Below, piece after piece: positions 52,214 to 61,994 of a stretch of DNA of 64,000 bases. Each line of letters opens with the position of its first letter. Position 1 is the first letter of the stretch. The stretch is from the NCBI RefSeq assembly GCF_900170035.1, contig NZ_LT828556.1, positions 18,256 to 82,255 on the forward strand, written 5' to 3'. Origin of the DNA: Desulfamplus magnetovallimortis (lineage in GTDB: Bacteria; Desulfobacterota; Desulfobacteria; Desulfobacterales; Desulfobacteraceae). The notes beneath the pieces are model-generated. The model did no database searches. It had not been told where the DNA came from and was given only the letters and a program-made list of their open reading frames with translations. The position numbers were made by a program, and so were the translations under genes.

Positions 52214-52246
52214 GGCAGGTATCCATTTTTTTCAAGGATACCTGCC
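52214..52246. terminator. Perfect 11-bp hairpin GGCAGGTATCC/GGATACCTGCC
   Basis: The stem pairs 52214-52224 with 52236-52246 around an 11-base loop. On the plus strand a TTTTTT run follows seven bases later; on the minus strand no T tract follows. It sits 26 bases upstream of the methyltransferase start, so it could act as an attenuator or be a decayed repeat. Confidence 0.45.
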
Positions 52247-52299
52247 TGGTAGTTTTTTATGAAATTTTCTGTTTTTATGAAGACTTAGTTTTTGTTGCT

Positions 52300-52344
52300 G
52301 AGCCTGTTATAGCGCCATGTGTGCTATAACAGGCTCATTTTTTT
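52300..52344 (+). terminator. Perfect 14-bp hairpin with T tract
   Basis: GAGCCTGTTATAGC (52300-52313) pairs exactly with GCTATAACAGGCTC (52323-52336), then ATTTTTTTT. The T tract favours the plus strand, although both flanking genes are on the minus strand. It lies just past the stop of the exported chimera gene. Confidence 0.6.
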
Positions 52345-52348
52345 TAGG

Positions 52349-55300
52349 CTACTGGTCAATTGGATTTAAAACAAGTCGGAATCCAGTGTTCAGAAATTTA
52401 AGTCCAATGGCATTATCGTATCGATATGCAGAGCGGCAGTATTTTGGGCTACTGTCCCAGCCCCCACCCCTGATTACATGAAATGAACCAGAAGAGGGGC
52501 CTTCCGGGTCAATAGCCGAGGTTATAGAATAGTTGCCGTACCAGTCTTGACACCACTCCCAAACGTTTCCGTGCATGTCATACAATCCCCAAGCATTGGA
52601 TTCTTTCCGGGCAACAGGCTGTGATGTGCTGTAATGCTCCATAAGTGTCATTGAGGGCAGACCTCCAGTATTTCCGCAATACCATCCAATGGTATCCAGA
52701 TTTGCGTCGTTTAAACAATTGTTTTGAGAGTTGATTATAGTACCATTGGTAAATGCAGTTGTTGAGCCAGCACGCGCTGAATATTCCCATTGTGCTTCTG
52801 TCGGTAAAGAATAGGCACCTTCACCAAGCGCATTCAAAGTGGTGATGAACTCTTGTGCCTGATCCCAAGAAACACGTTCAACAGGGCAATCGGAACCACA
52901 ATTGTTTATAAATGGTGGATTGTAACCCATCACAGATTGCCATTGACCTACTGTTATTTCTGTTGTTTGTATATAGAAAAATTCTGTAAGTGTGACGGAA
53001 TGTTGCGTTTCATTTGTTTCTCTTCCGGGCTCATTTGTTGGTGATCCCATCTGGAACGTTCCGGGTTGTATGAGAATGAAATTCATACCAAGTTTGTTGG
53101 TGAATGTATCTTCAGGTGGTTCGGCAGTCAGGTCAATTGCTGATGGGGTTGTACGAATCACTTGCCAGCCGAGCATTACCTGGTCATAAGCAATGCGTAA
53201 GACCAGGGTACTGTCACTAAATTCAATGGTTTGCTCAGTGCGGGTTGCTGGCATTTTAAGGTAAGTGCCGTCATTTCCTTCAAAAATCACAGTAGCCCCC
53301 GAGCGGGATACTGTGAAAGCAGTTGAGTCAGCTCCGAAGGTAATTCTATTGTTGCCAGGGAAATTTAATAATTGAGCTTCTGCTCCACTTTCAAGGGAAA
53401 TATGGTTGCTGCCGGAAGTTCCGTATACTTTAATAGATTGTCCTTGTGTGATGGTAGTATCTGGGGATGTATTGGTTAAAACAATGTCTGAGCTTATTTC
53501 ACAAGCATCACCAATACCATTGGCATCAGAGTCTAATTGGTCTTGATTTGGTGTGTTAGGGCAGTTATCAATATCGTCACAGACAGTGTCAGCATCAATA
53601 TCAATACACTTTTCACAGGCATTTCCAATGCCATTATTGTTAGAGTCTGATTGATCTGTGTTTGGAGTAAGAAGACAGTTGTCCACCTCATCACATATAG
53701 TATCATTGTCAGAATCAGAGCAAGGAACTATTTCAACTAACGCTTGGTCTGTATTAGTCCCACCATTGTTATCTGTAATTTTTAATATAACGACCCCTGA
53801 ATATGGGGCTGTCCATGTATGGGAAATTGTGTCATTGGAAGTAGAGTCATCAAATCTGCCATCATTATTCCAATCCCACTCGTACAAAACAATATTCCCG
53901 TCAAAATCAAATGAGTTACTTGCATCAAAGATAATTGGGTCATTTATAATACCGAAGTAAGTATCTCTATTGTCTGCAATTGGAAGTAAGTTTTCGGGGG
54001 CAGATAGAGTAATTGTGGATGATTTTGAATTGTTATTTGAGTTTGAATCTTCAGTGATTGAGATATTAACTGTTAATGTGTAATCACCCTCTTTTAAAGT
54101 GGTAGTGTTCCAGTCTTGGAACAAAATTGTTTGAGTACCAGAAATAGTTGGGAAAAGGGTATCTTTGTATGAATAGTTGTCAGGTCCATTGATAATTAAT
54201 GTCGCGTCTGGAAATTCTATATAATTGTTTGCAGCGGTTATTTGAGATGATATTGAAATATTTTTTCCTGATATGTAGATTTGACCTGTAGAGGGGGTAA
54301 TTTTATCAACAGCAATGTCATGTGGCTCTTCAGCAGCAACGACAGTGAATTGAATCTTTTGAGCATAATAAACATACGTTTCAGTATTACTATCATATAT
54401 TTTAAATTTCAAGAAACATGTATAGTTTTTTGGTGTTGTATTTGTAGGTAATTTTGCATATATTTCATAGTTGTCGTCATTAATTTTACGATCATCCCAG
54501 TCCCAGTTTTTTACTGTGTCGCCATCTTTGTATTGTTCTACCACTTTTACATTTTTTGGATTTTTGTTTATGTTGAAAATAACTTCATCTCCTGGTCTAA
54601 CTTTGGTTTTTTGAGGGCTGACCGAAAAAGGGACATTGTTTGAATATGATAAAACATTGAAATAAGCGACATCCGCCCCTTGCTGTTCAAATTCCGGAAT
54701 GCATGAATCAAAAAGAAACAGGAACCGACCGCTATCTTTTTCTACAATGTCTCCGGGTTTTAACAAGTAGTTTGAACCATCAATTATGAACTGTGCACTA
54801 CAGTTTGAAGTGGAGTCTGCCACAGTTACAACTTCTATATCATGCCCATGATAATCCTGTACTACTGGTATTGAATCTTTTGATTGAGCTCCATTGGAAT
54901 AATTATAAGTTGTGGCAGAACCGATATTTTCACCAACATAAAATCTTAATGATGCATAATTATCCGATCCATCTTCATCTTTGTCTGTATTGATAAATAC
55001 GGAAGCTGACCATTGCCCTTCCTGAGCATTACTACTCAGAGTAAAGTTTTTTGATTCTGTATCAAAGAAGTTTGGTGAGATTGTGCCATAATTGTTATTG
55101 ATAGATGAGTCATAAGGTGTTCCACTATTAGGCGGGTAAACATACCAGTTCACATTTAGATTTTGTTCTTCATTCCCTTTGTTTTCAAAATTTGCATTTA
55201 AGGAGAAGGTGTCACCTGGGGCAATACCAGAAGAAGCATCGGTGGTAAAAGATGTTATTGATAGATTATAGCCTTCTTCAGGGTTGACAGCCGTTATTTT

Positions 55301-56791
55301 TTTTCTTGCCGTTGTTAAACAATCATCTTCTGATTGATAAAGAACGACTATGTCGTATGTACCCGGTTCAGAGACAGGGTAAGAGACCGTATCAAATTCT
55401 AAGGTATAACTACCATTTGAGTCTGTGGTGTCCCTTAGTTCATACCCTGTTAAGTGCCCTGAAATAGCAGCATTACTGATTCCAACTCCATTTGAGTCTT
55501 TTAAATCTCCTGTTATAGAAAATGGTGAATTGATATTAATTGTAGATGGTTCGGAATTAATAGTTATGATAGGTGAATTTTCAATAATAACAGGAATTTT
55601 AACATCCGTTGAATTTCCATCATCATCTGTTGCAGCAATGACAAGGTTTCCACTTTCTTTACAAACGTCTGGCTTTATTTCGATATCCCAGATTACAGTT
55701 GCTTCAGCGCTTGTTTGTATGTCGTCATCGTCAAATTCTATTGCAGCCCCACCAACCATCTGGTTAAGATCATTATAATAGAACTGGAAAGATTTAATAC
55801 CATGGTCATCTTTTGAAAATGCTTCGATTTCAACACCATCATTCAGCACAATTCCATTGCTAAAGTCCTCCTCAGTGACCTTTTTTCCATCAATAGTAAT
55901 AATGGGTATAGTCGGTTTTAAATAGCCTTCAATAGAATCAATCAATGAGCTGATTAGTATTCCTCTTGATGTATTATCCGTTGAGGCAGCATGAAGTAAG
56001 GCGACAACATTATCAGCCTTAAAAATTGGAGAACCTGATGCTCCGCCTTGTGAATGAGCTGAAAAAATAACTGCTGTGTTATTAAATACGCTGATATCAG
56101 TTACGTAGCCTTGATCTGTTTGCATTACATTATCATTGTTATCAATTTCGCAAATCGCTGGAACACCTGCCCAATGAAGAGTATCCCCAATATCAACATT
56201 TGCTGATCGACTCAATGATAAATAACCAAAAGAATCAAGTTCCAATAGATCCTTTGGATTAATTATTTGCAATAGTGCATAGTCTCTCGAGTGGGTTGAT
56301 TCATTGCAATGTGTATTAATGCATTCGGTAAATTTTTCGAAAGTTTCAAACTCATTAGGTTCACCGCATTCGCAATTGTCTAAATAGGTATAATTAGGAT
56401 CACCTAACGCTATGACTTTAAATTGGACATAGGCATCTCCATAGTTTTCCACATAAGTATGGTTGCCTTCTTCACAATACGATATATCATCGCAATTTAC
56501 TGTTTTATGGGTATAATTTAAAGTGATTATTTCACCAATCTCTGGTTTCCACAAATCCCCTGTTCCCGGCATATCTATTGCGTCAATTACATGTTGGTTT
56601 GTTAATAAGTGGCCATTTGGAGATATAAAAAAACCAGTCCCATTATCTTCGGTGCCACCAAATATCCTAAAGATTGGTTTGTCATTAAATGTGTGGTTGA
56701 TGCAGGTGATATTTTGCATTGCGGCTTTGAGATGCGAAAATTGAAAAACAATAATAATGAATAGAAAAGGTATATATTTTTTTTTATTCAT
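52349..56791 (-). CDS. Giant exported protein: trypsin-like protease, Ig/CARDB-type regions, PKD, thrombospondin-3 repeats and FGE-sulfatase domain
   Basis: The 1480-residue protein starts with a signal peptide (YIPFLFIIIVFQFSHLKA). Residues about 40-300 form a trypsin-like serine protease with H67 (LLTNQHVID), D170 (SRDYALLQI) and S252 (GGASGSP). It carries many cysteines suited to disulfides. Next come beta-sandwich regions (300-900, Ig-like and CARDB-like) and a PKD domain (FDASNSFDFDGNIVLYEWDW). Two thrombospondin type-3 calcium-binding repeats (DSDNDTICDEVDNC...) follow. Residues about 1225-1478 form an FGE/SUMF1-like domain (LPTEAQWEYSARAG, MHGNVWEW, NTGFRLV). The FGE catalytic cysteine pair is not evident. 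AAGGAG supports the ATG. It is probably secreted or surface-bound. Confidence 0.87.
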   Translation of the reverse strand: MNKKKYIPFLFIIIVFQFSHLKAAMQNITCINHTFNDKPIFRIFGGTEDNGTGFFISPNGHLLTNQHVIDAIDMPGTGDLWKPEIGEIITLNYTHKTVNCDDISYCEEGNHTYVENYGDAYVQFKVIALGDPNYTYLDNCECGEPNEFETFEKFTECINTHCNESTHSRDYALLQIINPKDLLELDSFGYLSLSRSANVDIGDTLHWAGVPAICEIDNNDNVMQTDQGYVTDISVFNNTAVIFSAHSQGGASGSPIFKADNVVALLHAASTDNTSRGILISSLIDSIEGYLKPTIPIITIDGKKVTEEDFSNGIVLNDGVEIEAFSKDDHGIKSFQFYYNDLNQMVGGAAIEFDDDDIQTSAEATVIWDIEIKPDVCKESGNLVIAATDDDGNSTDVKIPVIIENSPIITINSEPSTININSPFSITGDLKDSNGVGISNAAISGHLTGYELRDTTDSNGSYTLEFDTVSYPVSEPGTYDIVVLYQSEDDCLTTARKKITAVNPEEGYNLSITSFTTDASSGIAPGDTFSLNANFENKGNEEQNLNVNWYVYPPNSGTPYDSSINNNYGTISPNFFDTESKNFTLSSNAQEGQWSASVFINTDKDEDGSDNYASLRFYVGENIGSATTYNYSNGAQSKDSIPVVQDYHGHDIEVVTVADSTSNCSAQFIIDGSNYLLKPGDIVEKDSGRFLFLFDSCIPEFEQQGADVAYFNVLSYSNNVPFSVSPQKTKVRPGDEVIFNINKNPKNVKVVEQYKDGDTVKNWDWDDRKINDDNYEIYAKLPTNTTPKNYTCFLKFKIYDSNTETYVYYAQKIQFTVVAAEEPHDIAVDKITPSTGQIYISGKNISISSQITAANNYIEFPDATLIINGPDNYSYKDTLFPTISGTQTILFQDWNTTTLKEGDYTLTVNISITEDSNSNNNSKSSTITLSAPENLLPIADNRDTYFGIINDPIIFDASNSFDFDGNIVLYEWDWNNDGRFDDSTSNDTISHTWTAPYSGVVILKITDNNGGTNTDQALVEIVPCSDSDNDTICDEVDNCLLTPNTDQSDSNNNGIGNACEKCIDIDADTVCDDIDNCPNTPNQDQLDSDANGIGDACEISSDIVLTNTSPDTTITQGQSIKVYGTSGSNHISLESGAEAQLLNFPGNNRITFGADSTAFTVSRSGATVIFEGNDGTYLKMPATRTEQTIEFSDSTLVLRIAYDQVMLGWQVIRTTPSAIDLTAEPPEDTFTNKLGMNFILIQPGTFQMGSPTNEPGRETNETQHSVTLTEFFYIQTTEITVGQWQSVMGYNPPFINNCGSDCPVERVSWDQAQEFITTLNALGEGAYSLPTEAQWEYSARAGSTTAFTNGTIINSQNNCLNDANLDTIGWYCGNTGGLPSMTLMEHYSTSQPVARKESNAWGLYDMHGNVWEWCQDWYGNYSITSAIDPEGPSSGSFHVIRGGGWDSSPKYCRSAYRYDNAIGLKFLNTGFRLVLNPIDQ

Positions 56792-56851
56792 AACTCAAAT
56801 ACTCCTTGTTGGGCTTTAGTCGTTTCTGGATTTTGGCAATCTCTCTATTTC

Positions 56852-59800
56852 TCAATCATCCACATTCAAATAAATCAAAGGCGAATCAAGATTCTCCCAC
56901 CTTATAAAAAGACGTTCTTCTTTAATGACATGTGACCATTTCTTCTTCATGTAGGCCGTTTCCCACGCTTTTGGTCGTGATGACTTTCCCCTTGTACTCA
57001 TGTGGTAATGCTGTGCAGTAACATCGGAAGCCATCATAATCCTCCAGTTTTTTGACCGTGCCGATAGGCAAAAATCTACATCATTGTAATTTTCCGGCAA
57101 ATCTTCATTAAAGCCATTTAAGTCATCAAAGGTTTTTTTGCGTACTAGCATGCAGGCACCAGTCACCGCTGACACATTTCTGGGGGCTGACATTACATTT
57201 AAGCCTCCTGTTTGACGAATTTCATCTGCAATCCATTCAGGGCTGAGACAGATTCCGTTATGCTGTATGCCACCTTCCGGAAAAATCAAAAAAGCACCCA
57301 CGATACCAATTTCCTTAAAATTAAGGTAATAGGTCATTTTTTCGATGCTGTCATTGCCGGATAGAACAACATCATCGTTCATGAACAGATAAGCATCTGC
57401 ATCGCTTCTTGCTGCAGCCAGGTTGTTCAGAGAAGACCAGTTGAAAGGGCGATTATCGTTAATAATGGAAATATTATTTGAACAATACTTTTTACATAAC
57501 TCTTGCAGGTCTTCGTGTAGAGAACCGTTGTTGACTAAAGTGATTGTTTTATTCAAATAGCTATCTTCATCAAGGGCGTTCAAGCATTTTTCAAGGCAGG
57601 TAAGATTGTCTTTTGTTGGTATTATAATATTTAGTGAAGTATCCCTATTTCCATTTGAGGATACTAAAAAACCCGGACCTTTTGGGTTGAACTCAATATT
57701 TAATGGGGATTTTTGCCTTTCATTGGCTGCGTTTTTTTTACATATAAGGTCGGAATGAAACTTGTTGAGCAGTTGGAACCATTTTTCTTTTACCCATGGT
57801 TTGGCATCGACCCGATATGCAAGGGAATTTTGAGAACTTCTCCATCCGTATAAAGGACGTTTGATATGAACCACATCGTTATCTTCCAGGATTGAAGTAA
57901 GACGCAGATAGAGATCCCAATCTTGGGTTCCATCCATTTCTGGGCGGAATCCGCCGATAGTCTCCCAAAGCTTTCGGTCAATAACAGCAAGGTGGTTGAT
58001 ATAGTTCCAGTAATAAAGTGTTTCGGGTGACCAGTCTGGCTTATGATGATTAATTCGAGGGGTACCTTTTAGATCAATTGTCTGGGAATCCGTATAGAGG
58101 AATTTGTAGGGTTTCTGATTCCTTGCCAATGCAGCTTCCAGCAAGGCTTCAGGGTGCAGCCAGTCATCGTGATCCATGAGGACATAATATTCTCCGGAAC
58201 CCATAGTTGCTGCAAGATTGAATGCCTGTGAAATACCACTGTGGGTATTCAGGCGTTTGAAGTAAACCTGTTTTCCTGTTTGTGTATCTGCACAAAAAGT
58301 GTGGATGGTGTCGGAGATTTTCGTTGATGATGATGCATCATCAACAATGCACAGTTCCCAGTTAGGGTAAACCTGATTCTTTATTGATGTAAGTGCTGAA
58401 TGAAATGCTTCTAAAGGTGGGTTATGAACTGCCATTATTATTGAAAATTTTGGATGTAATCCCATGGCTTTAATTACTAAGCCAGATATTATTTCATCTG
58501 GTGATTCAGCTACAATAGCAGTTTTTTGTGCAATATCCGATAATCTGATTTTCATTCTTTCAAAGTCAGCCATTGATTTTGAAAGTTGCAATTTGTCTTG
58601 TTCAGCACGTTTCAACAGATTTTTGTGTTCAGCAATTTCACTGTTTTTTTCATTTAATGCTCTGTTTGATTCAGTGAGTTTGTTGTTTAGGTTTTCTTGC
58701 CTGCAACTGTTCTCTTCATTGTAGCTGGAAAATAGATCTTTCAGAAATGCCAGGTTTTCTGGCTTCATCATTGACAGGATTCTTTTCTGTATTTCCGAAG
58801 TATTTTTGGTGTATCCTTTTTTTTCATGAAGAGATGCTAATGTATCGTTAAATGTACAATATTCGGCAGTCACCGATTCTGTAAAGATGAAGTTAAAGCC
58901 CGAAAGTTCCGCTTCAGCCAAAAAAAGCCAGTCTTCGTATGAGTCAATGTCTTCAGCAAAATAATGTGTTCTGAAGACCTGGGAGCGGATCATCAGGCTG
59001 TTTAATGGTATGTAGTTTTCAAGGAGAAGGCGCCCTGGTTTATAATGCTCCTCAAAGCAGGATTCCTCATGTGAACGGTTTAGCTTATCGCCTTTTAATC
59101 TATATTGAACAACTCTGCATCCGCTATATGCAATATCCTTATTTCGTTCAGCATGGAGTGTTGACATAAGTTGTTCAATATGGTCGGGTTCCCACAGATC
59201 ATCCTCATCAAGAAATGAAATATAGTCTCCTCTGCTGTTTTTTATGCCTGTATTGAGATTTTTGCCTCTGTAACCATTTTGCCCATTAATGATCTTTAAG
59301 TCCAGAAGGTTCATTTCAGAAGGAAGTACAGGAGATTCTTCTCCAAACCAGACAACAATAACCTCAACTTGGTCATATGTCTGGTCTAACACAGTTGAGA
59401 GAGCACGCTTTAAAAAGAATGACCGTGAAGATCTCAATATGACAGATACAAGAGGGCGTTGTTCAAAAAAGTTTTCCTGGCTACCTGACCATGGGAATAG
59501 TAAATAGCCTTCTCCATAGGAGCATCCTGCACAGCTTCCCCTTAAAGCAGCAAGAGATTCAATGGTTCTTGCATGGTAACTTCGCCCTAATTGGGATTGA
59601 TGGCATAGAACAGCTTTCTGTTTTTTGTGAAAGACTTCGGAGATATTTTCAACATAGTTAATCTGTGAAGGCACAATGCATTCATAAAAACGAAGCTCGA
59701 TCTCTTTTTCGATATTTCCTTCAAGTGCCTTAATACATCCACGAGTTACATTTCTATGGTCGTCGTTGGGGTCAGTGGGGGAGGGCAAAAGTAGAATATC

Positions 59801-60136
59801 AGGGGAGAACTCGTTAAAAATAGATTTGTACTCTTCAAGTATTTGTCCGCTTAGAGGTATTGAACCGTATGAGTAATTCCAGATATCTATTGCGTTTTTG
59901 TTTAGGCCGAGTTCAGACAGAGCATTTTGTGCTTCTATAAGACGTCTGTTGGTTAAATCGTTTATGTTGTAGGATTGCTCTTTTTTTGTGACGTAAATAA
60001 TTTTAATGTTCCATGAGTTGCTGGCTGCTAATGCCAGAAAACCACCGGCACCTGTTATTTCATCATCAAAATGCGGAGAGAAAAGCAGAATCCTTGGTAT
60101 TCTCTTCTCATGGAGCAAATGATTTTTATTTGCCAT
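56852..60136 (-). CDS. PIG-L deacetylase fused to three GT2 glycosyltransferase domains
   Basis: The protein (about 1094 residues) is a four-domain fusion. Residues 10-205 form a PIG-L/LmbE deacetylase with the zinc motif SPHFDDE and the later DDHRNVTRG. Residues about 228-420 form a first GT2 domain (LVSVILRSSRSFFLKRAL, FLDEDDLWEPDH). A coiled coil spans about 455-530. A second GT2 begins at about 570 (FSIIMAVHNPPLEAFHSAL, LMDHDDWLHPEA) and a third at about 835 (LNIIIPTKDNLTCLEKCL, LFMNDDVVLSGND). It could deacetylate an N-acetyl sugar and add further sugars to the same chain in the cytoplasm; the combined role is inference. The frame opens with TTG 60145, but ATG 60136 is likelier. Confidence 0.88.
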   Translation of the reverse strand: MANKNHLLHEKRIPRILLFSPHFDDEITGAGGFLALAASNSWNIKIIYVTKKEQSYNINDLTNRRLIEAQNALSELGLNKNAIDIWNYSYGSIPLSGQILEEYKSIFNEFSPDILLLPSPTDPNDDHRNVTRGCIKALEGNIEKEIELRFYECIVPSQINYVENISEVFHKKQKAVLCHQSQLGRSYHARTIESLAALRGSCAGCSYGEGYLLFPWSGSQENFFEQRPLVSVILRSSRSFFLKRALSTVLDQTYDQVEVIVVWFGEESPVLPSEMNLLDLKIINGQNGYRGKNLNTGIKNSRGDYISFLDEDDLWEPDHIEQLMSTLHAERNKDIAYSGCRVVQYRLKGDKLNRSHEESCFEEHYKPGRLLLENYIPLNSLMIRSQVFRTHYFAEDIDSYEDWLFLAEAELSGFNFIFTESVTAEYCTFNDTLASLHEKKGYTKNTSEIQKRILSMMKPENLAFLKDLFSSYNEENSCRQENLNNKLTESNRALNEKNSEIAEHKNLLKRAEQDKLQLSKSMADFERMKIRLSDIAQKTAIVAESPDEIISGLVIKAMGLHPKFSIIMAVHNPPLEAFHSALTSIKNQVYPNWELCIVDDASSSTKISDTIHTFCADTQTGKQVYFKRLNTHSGISQAFNLAATMGSGEYYVLMDHDDWLHPEALLEAALARNQKPYKFLYTDSQTIDLKGTPRINHHKPDWSPETLYYWNYINHLAVIDRKLWETIGGFRPEMDGTQDWDLYLRLTSILEDNDVVHIKRPLYGWRSSQNSLAYRVDAKPWVKEKWFQLLNKFHSDLICKKNAANERQKSPLNIEFNPKGPGFLVSSNGNRDTSLNIIIPTKDNLTCLEKCLNALDEDSYLNKTITLVNNGSLHEDLQELCKKYCSNNISIINDNRPFNWSSLNNLAAARSDADAYLFMNDDVVLSGNDSIEKMTYYLNFKEIGIVGAFLIFPEGGIQHNGICLSPEWIADEIRQTGGLNVMSAPRNVSAVTGACMLVRKKTFDDLNGFNEDLPENYNDVDFCLSARSKNWRIMMASDVTAQHYHMSTRGKSSRPKAWETAYMKKKWSHVIKEERLFIRWENLDSPLIYLNVDD

Positions 60137-60141
60137 AAGTT

Positions 60142-60726
60142 TCAACAGCTTTCTGTGTAGTTTAGTGCTTTTTTGATTGATTGCCAGAACGGAAGGTCAA
60201 TATCTTCAGGGAAGATGGCATAACGATAAATGTCAAGGCGGCTTGAGTCAGACAAAAGTAACTCTTTTTTAAGTATTGCTTCGGGAGTCCATTGATGATT
60301 TTCCAGTTTTTTTAAAAAATCATGGTTGTTCCTGGCAACATAAAAAATCAACTTTTCCAGGCCAAGATCATTAAAAGCGTGCGTTACAGCACACCATAGT
60401 GCTTCAATACCCTGGCGGCCAGCAGGTTTCTTGTTTATCCATAGAGCAAGTTCTGCTTTTTTATTTATATAATCAATATCTTGAATGCTAACTATTCCTG
60501 TGGGTTTTTCCTTTTTTCTGTCAAGAATAAGATATTCAATCTGTATGGGTGGATTTACTTGGAGGTGGGCATTAATGTAATCCGATAATGCCTTTATATC
60601 TGGAAAAAGACTCTTAAGAAATGGCTTGTAAAAACTGAATGATGTGTTCTCATACCATTCCATTATTATATAAGCATCCTCTGGTTTGAGTTGCCTGATG
60701 GAAAGGTATTTGCCATTTAAGATCAT
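60142..60726 (-). CDS. GNAT family N-acetyltransferase
   Basis: The 194-residue protein has the GNAT layout seen in RimJ-like and sugar N-acetyltransferases: LSIRQLKPEDAYIIMEW at the start, GIVSIQDIDYINKKAELALW as strands four and five, and the acetyl-CoA loop KKPAGRQGIEALWCAV. YVARNNHDFLKKLENHQW follows. It likely acetylates an amino group of a sugar precursor for the surface glycan, opposite in chemistry to the PIG-L domain encoded just downstream. AAGGA lies six bases before the ATG. The next gene starts within six bases of its stop, so the two are co-transcribed. Confidence 0.87.
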   Translation of the reverse strand: MILNGKYLSIRQLKPEDAYIIMEWYENTSFSFYKPFLKSLFPDIKALSDYINAHLQVNPPIQIEYLILDRKKEKPTGIVSIQDIDYINKKAELALWINKKPAGRQGIEALWCAVTHAFNDLGLEKLIFYVARNNHDFLKKLENHQWTPEAILKKELLLSDSSRLDIYRYAIFPEDIDLPFWQSIKKALNYTESC

Positions 60727-60744
60727 TTTGTTTCCTTGCCATCA

Positions 60745-61461
60745 TCAGCAATACGGGCCGCTACAGCAGTTTTTTTCTTCAATTGAAATGGTATCCACTT
60801 CAGACGATCTGCAGTATTCCCATTGACCAATCTGACCATCCGGAAAAGTAATTAATTGCAGATAAAACTGATCACCAATAAATGAATTAAGGTCAGACAA
60901 TGCAAATTCTATTTTTATTGGGTTTTGAGTTTGAGATGAGTTAACACTAATTGGCGGAATTGACGCAGAACCACTATATGGAATTGTTGCCTGGCTCATT
61001 TTGTAATATGCTACTATTTCAAAGTTTTCAATTCCAAGACCTAGCTGTCCGTTTGTTTCCGACAAGGCTGCTGGGTCATTATTGCTATCGGAAATACATA
61101 GGAAAACATGATCCGCAGGTTTTACGCCTGTGACTATCACTGATAGACTGTCAGGAGTTCCAAAAGTGCAATTTGTTCCTGGCATATTTATAATGGCACT
61201 GTTTGTTGCGCTTGGACCATAAGCCCCTGCATCATCTTCCGAACAGTTATTTACTTCAATGGCTTCTCCTGGCAGTTCGTGTAAATTAAGATTAGTTGTA
61301 AACAGGTTGGAAAGGCATGGAGAGGATGTAACATATTGGTTACTTACAGAGTCATTTTTTAAAGTGTCCAAGCTCGAAGCGTATGTTGTTGGTTGATACA
61401 CCACAGTACCAAGTGCAAGCTTTCCTGTGATAAGGCAGGTTGCAAATCTTTTTTTTGACAT
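60745..61461 (-). CDS. Exported protein with cysteine-rich C-terminus, unknown function
   Basis: From the ATG at 61461 the 238-residue product has a basic N-terminus and hydrophobic signal segment (FATCLITGKLALGTVVY). It continues as a beta-rich domain without a family I recognise (SLSVIVTGVKPADHVFLCIS, PIKIEFALSDLNSF). It ends in the unusual NCCSGPYC. Pairs of cysteines suggest disulfides in the periplasm or outside the cell. The frame is open to 61476, but GAGG seven bases before 61461 supports the shorter form. It lies 18 bases upstream of the GNAT gene, in the minus-strand glycan group. Confidence 0.7.
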   Translation of the reverse strand: MSKKRFATCLITGKLALGTVVYQPTTYASSLDTLKNDSVSNQYVTSSPCLSNLFTTNLNLHELPGEAIEVNNCSEDDAGAYGPSATNSAIINMPGTNCTFGTPDSLSVIVTGVKPADHVFLCISDSNNDPAALSETNGQLGLGIENFEIVAYYKMSQATIPYSGSASIPPISVNSSQTQNPIKIEFALSDLNSFIGDQFYLQLITFPDGQIGQWEYCRSSEVDTISIEEKNCCSGPYC

Positions 61462-61994
61462 GTAGTAACCTCGCAAATCAGTTTTCGGAGGACAGCATTT
61501 TTTTCAAAAGCTTTCGTCCAAAGTAAGTTCATATTATTAGAGATTTCCATTATATCTCGTGCAAAAGCAATAGTTTATGGGAAGGCCCTCCTGAAGGGCG
61601 CTACGTTTTCTTAAGTCGTAATAATGATAATTTTGTTGAGTGCAGGGTGTGAAATTTGTTTTAACTAAGCCTTCAAGACCCAAGATGATGACCCCACCAA
61701 CCAAAAAAAATGTGAAAGTTGTTTTGATTGTAACTTGGTAGTATAGTAGTATAGGAATTTCCATTTTTATCCTGCAAAAGCAGTTTGGTTATGGAAAAGC
61801 CCGCCCGAAGGGCACTAAGTTCATCTTCATATCAGATAGTATTTTTTATATCAATAAAAAAAGGTGGGTGTATTTTGGCATGTTTTGTATGCTATTTTAC
61901 ATTTTTTGGTCGATCTGCCCTAAAAATGGTGATCTGCTTCATGAAAGTGTAAACCGGAAACCGAAACATGCCGATATCTATATTTTTTGTATTA
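61462..61994. other. Gene-free 530-base spacer with a degenerate duplication
   Basis: No convincing coding frame is seen. Two similar blocks share TGCAAAAGCA, a TATGG-rich centre and an inverted GCCC...GGGC hairpin: about 61557-61606 with AAGGCCCTCCTGAAGGGCGC, and about 61773-61822 with AAGCCCGCCCGAAGGGCAC. An inverted tip of the GGTTTACACTTT repeat lies near 61941. Confidence 0.55.
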
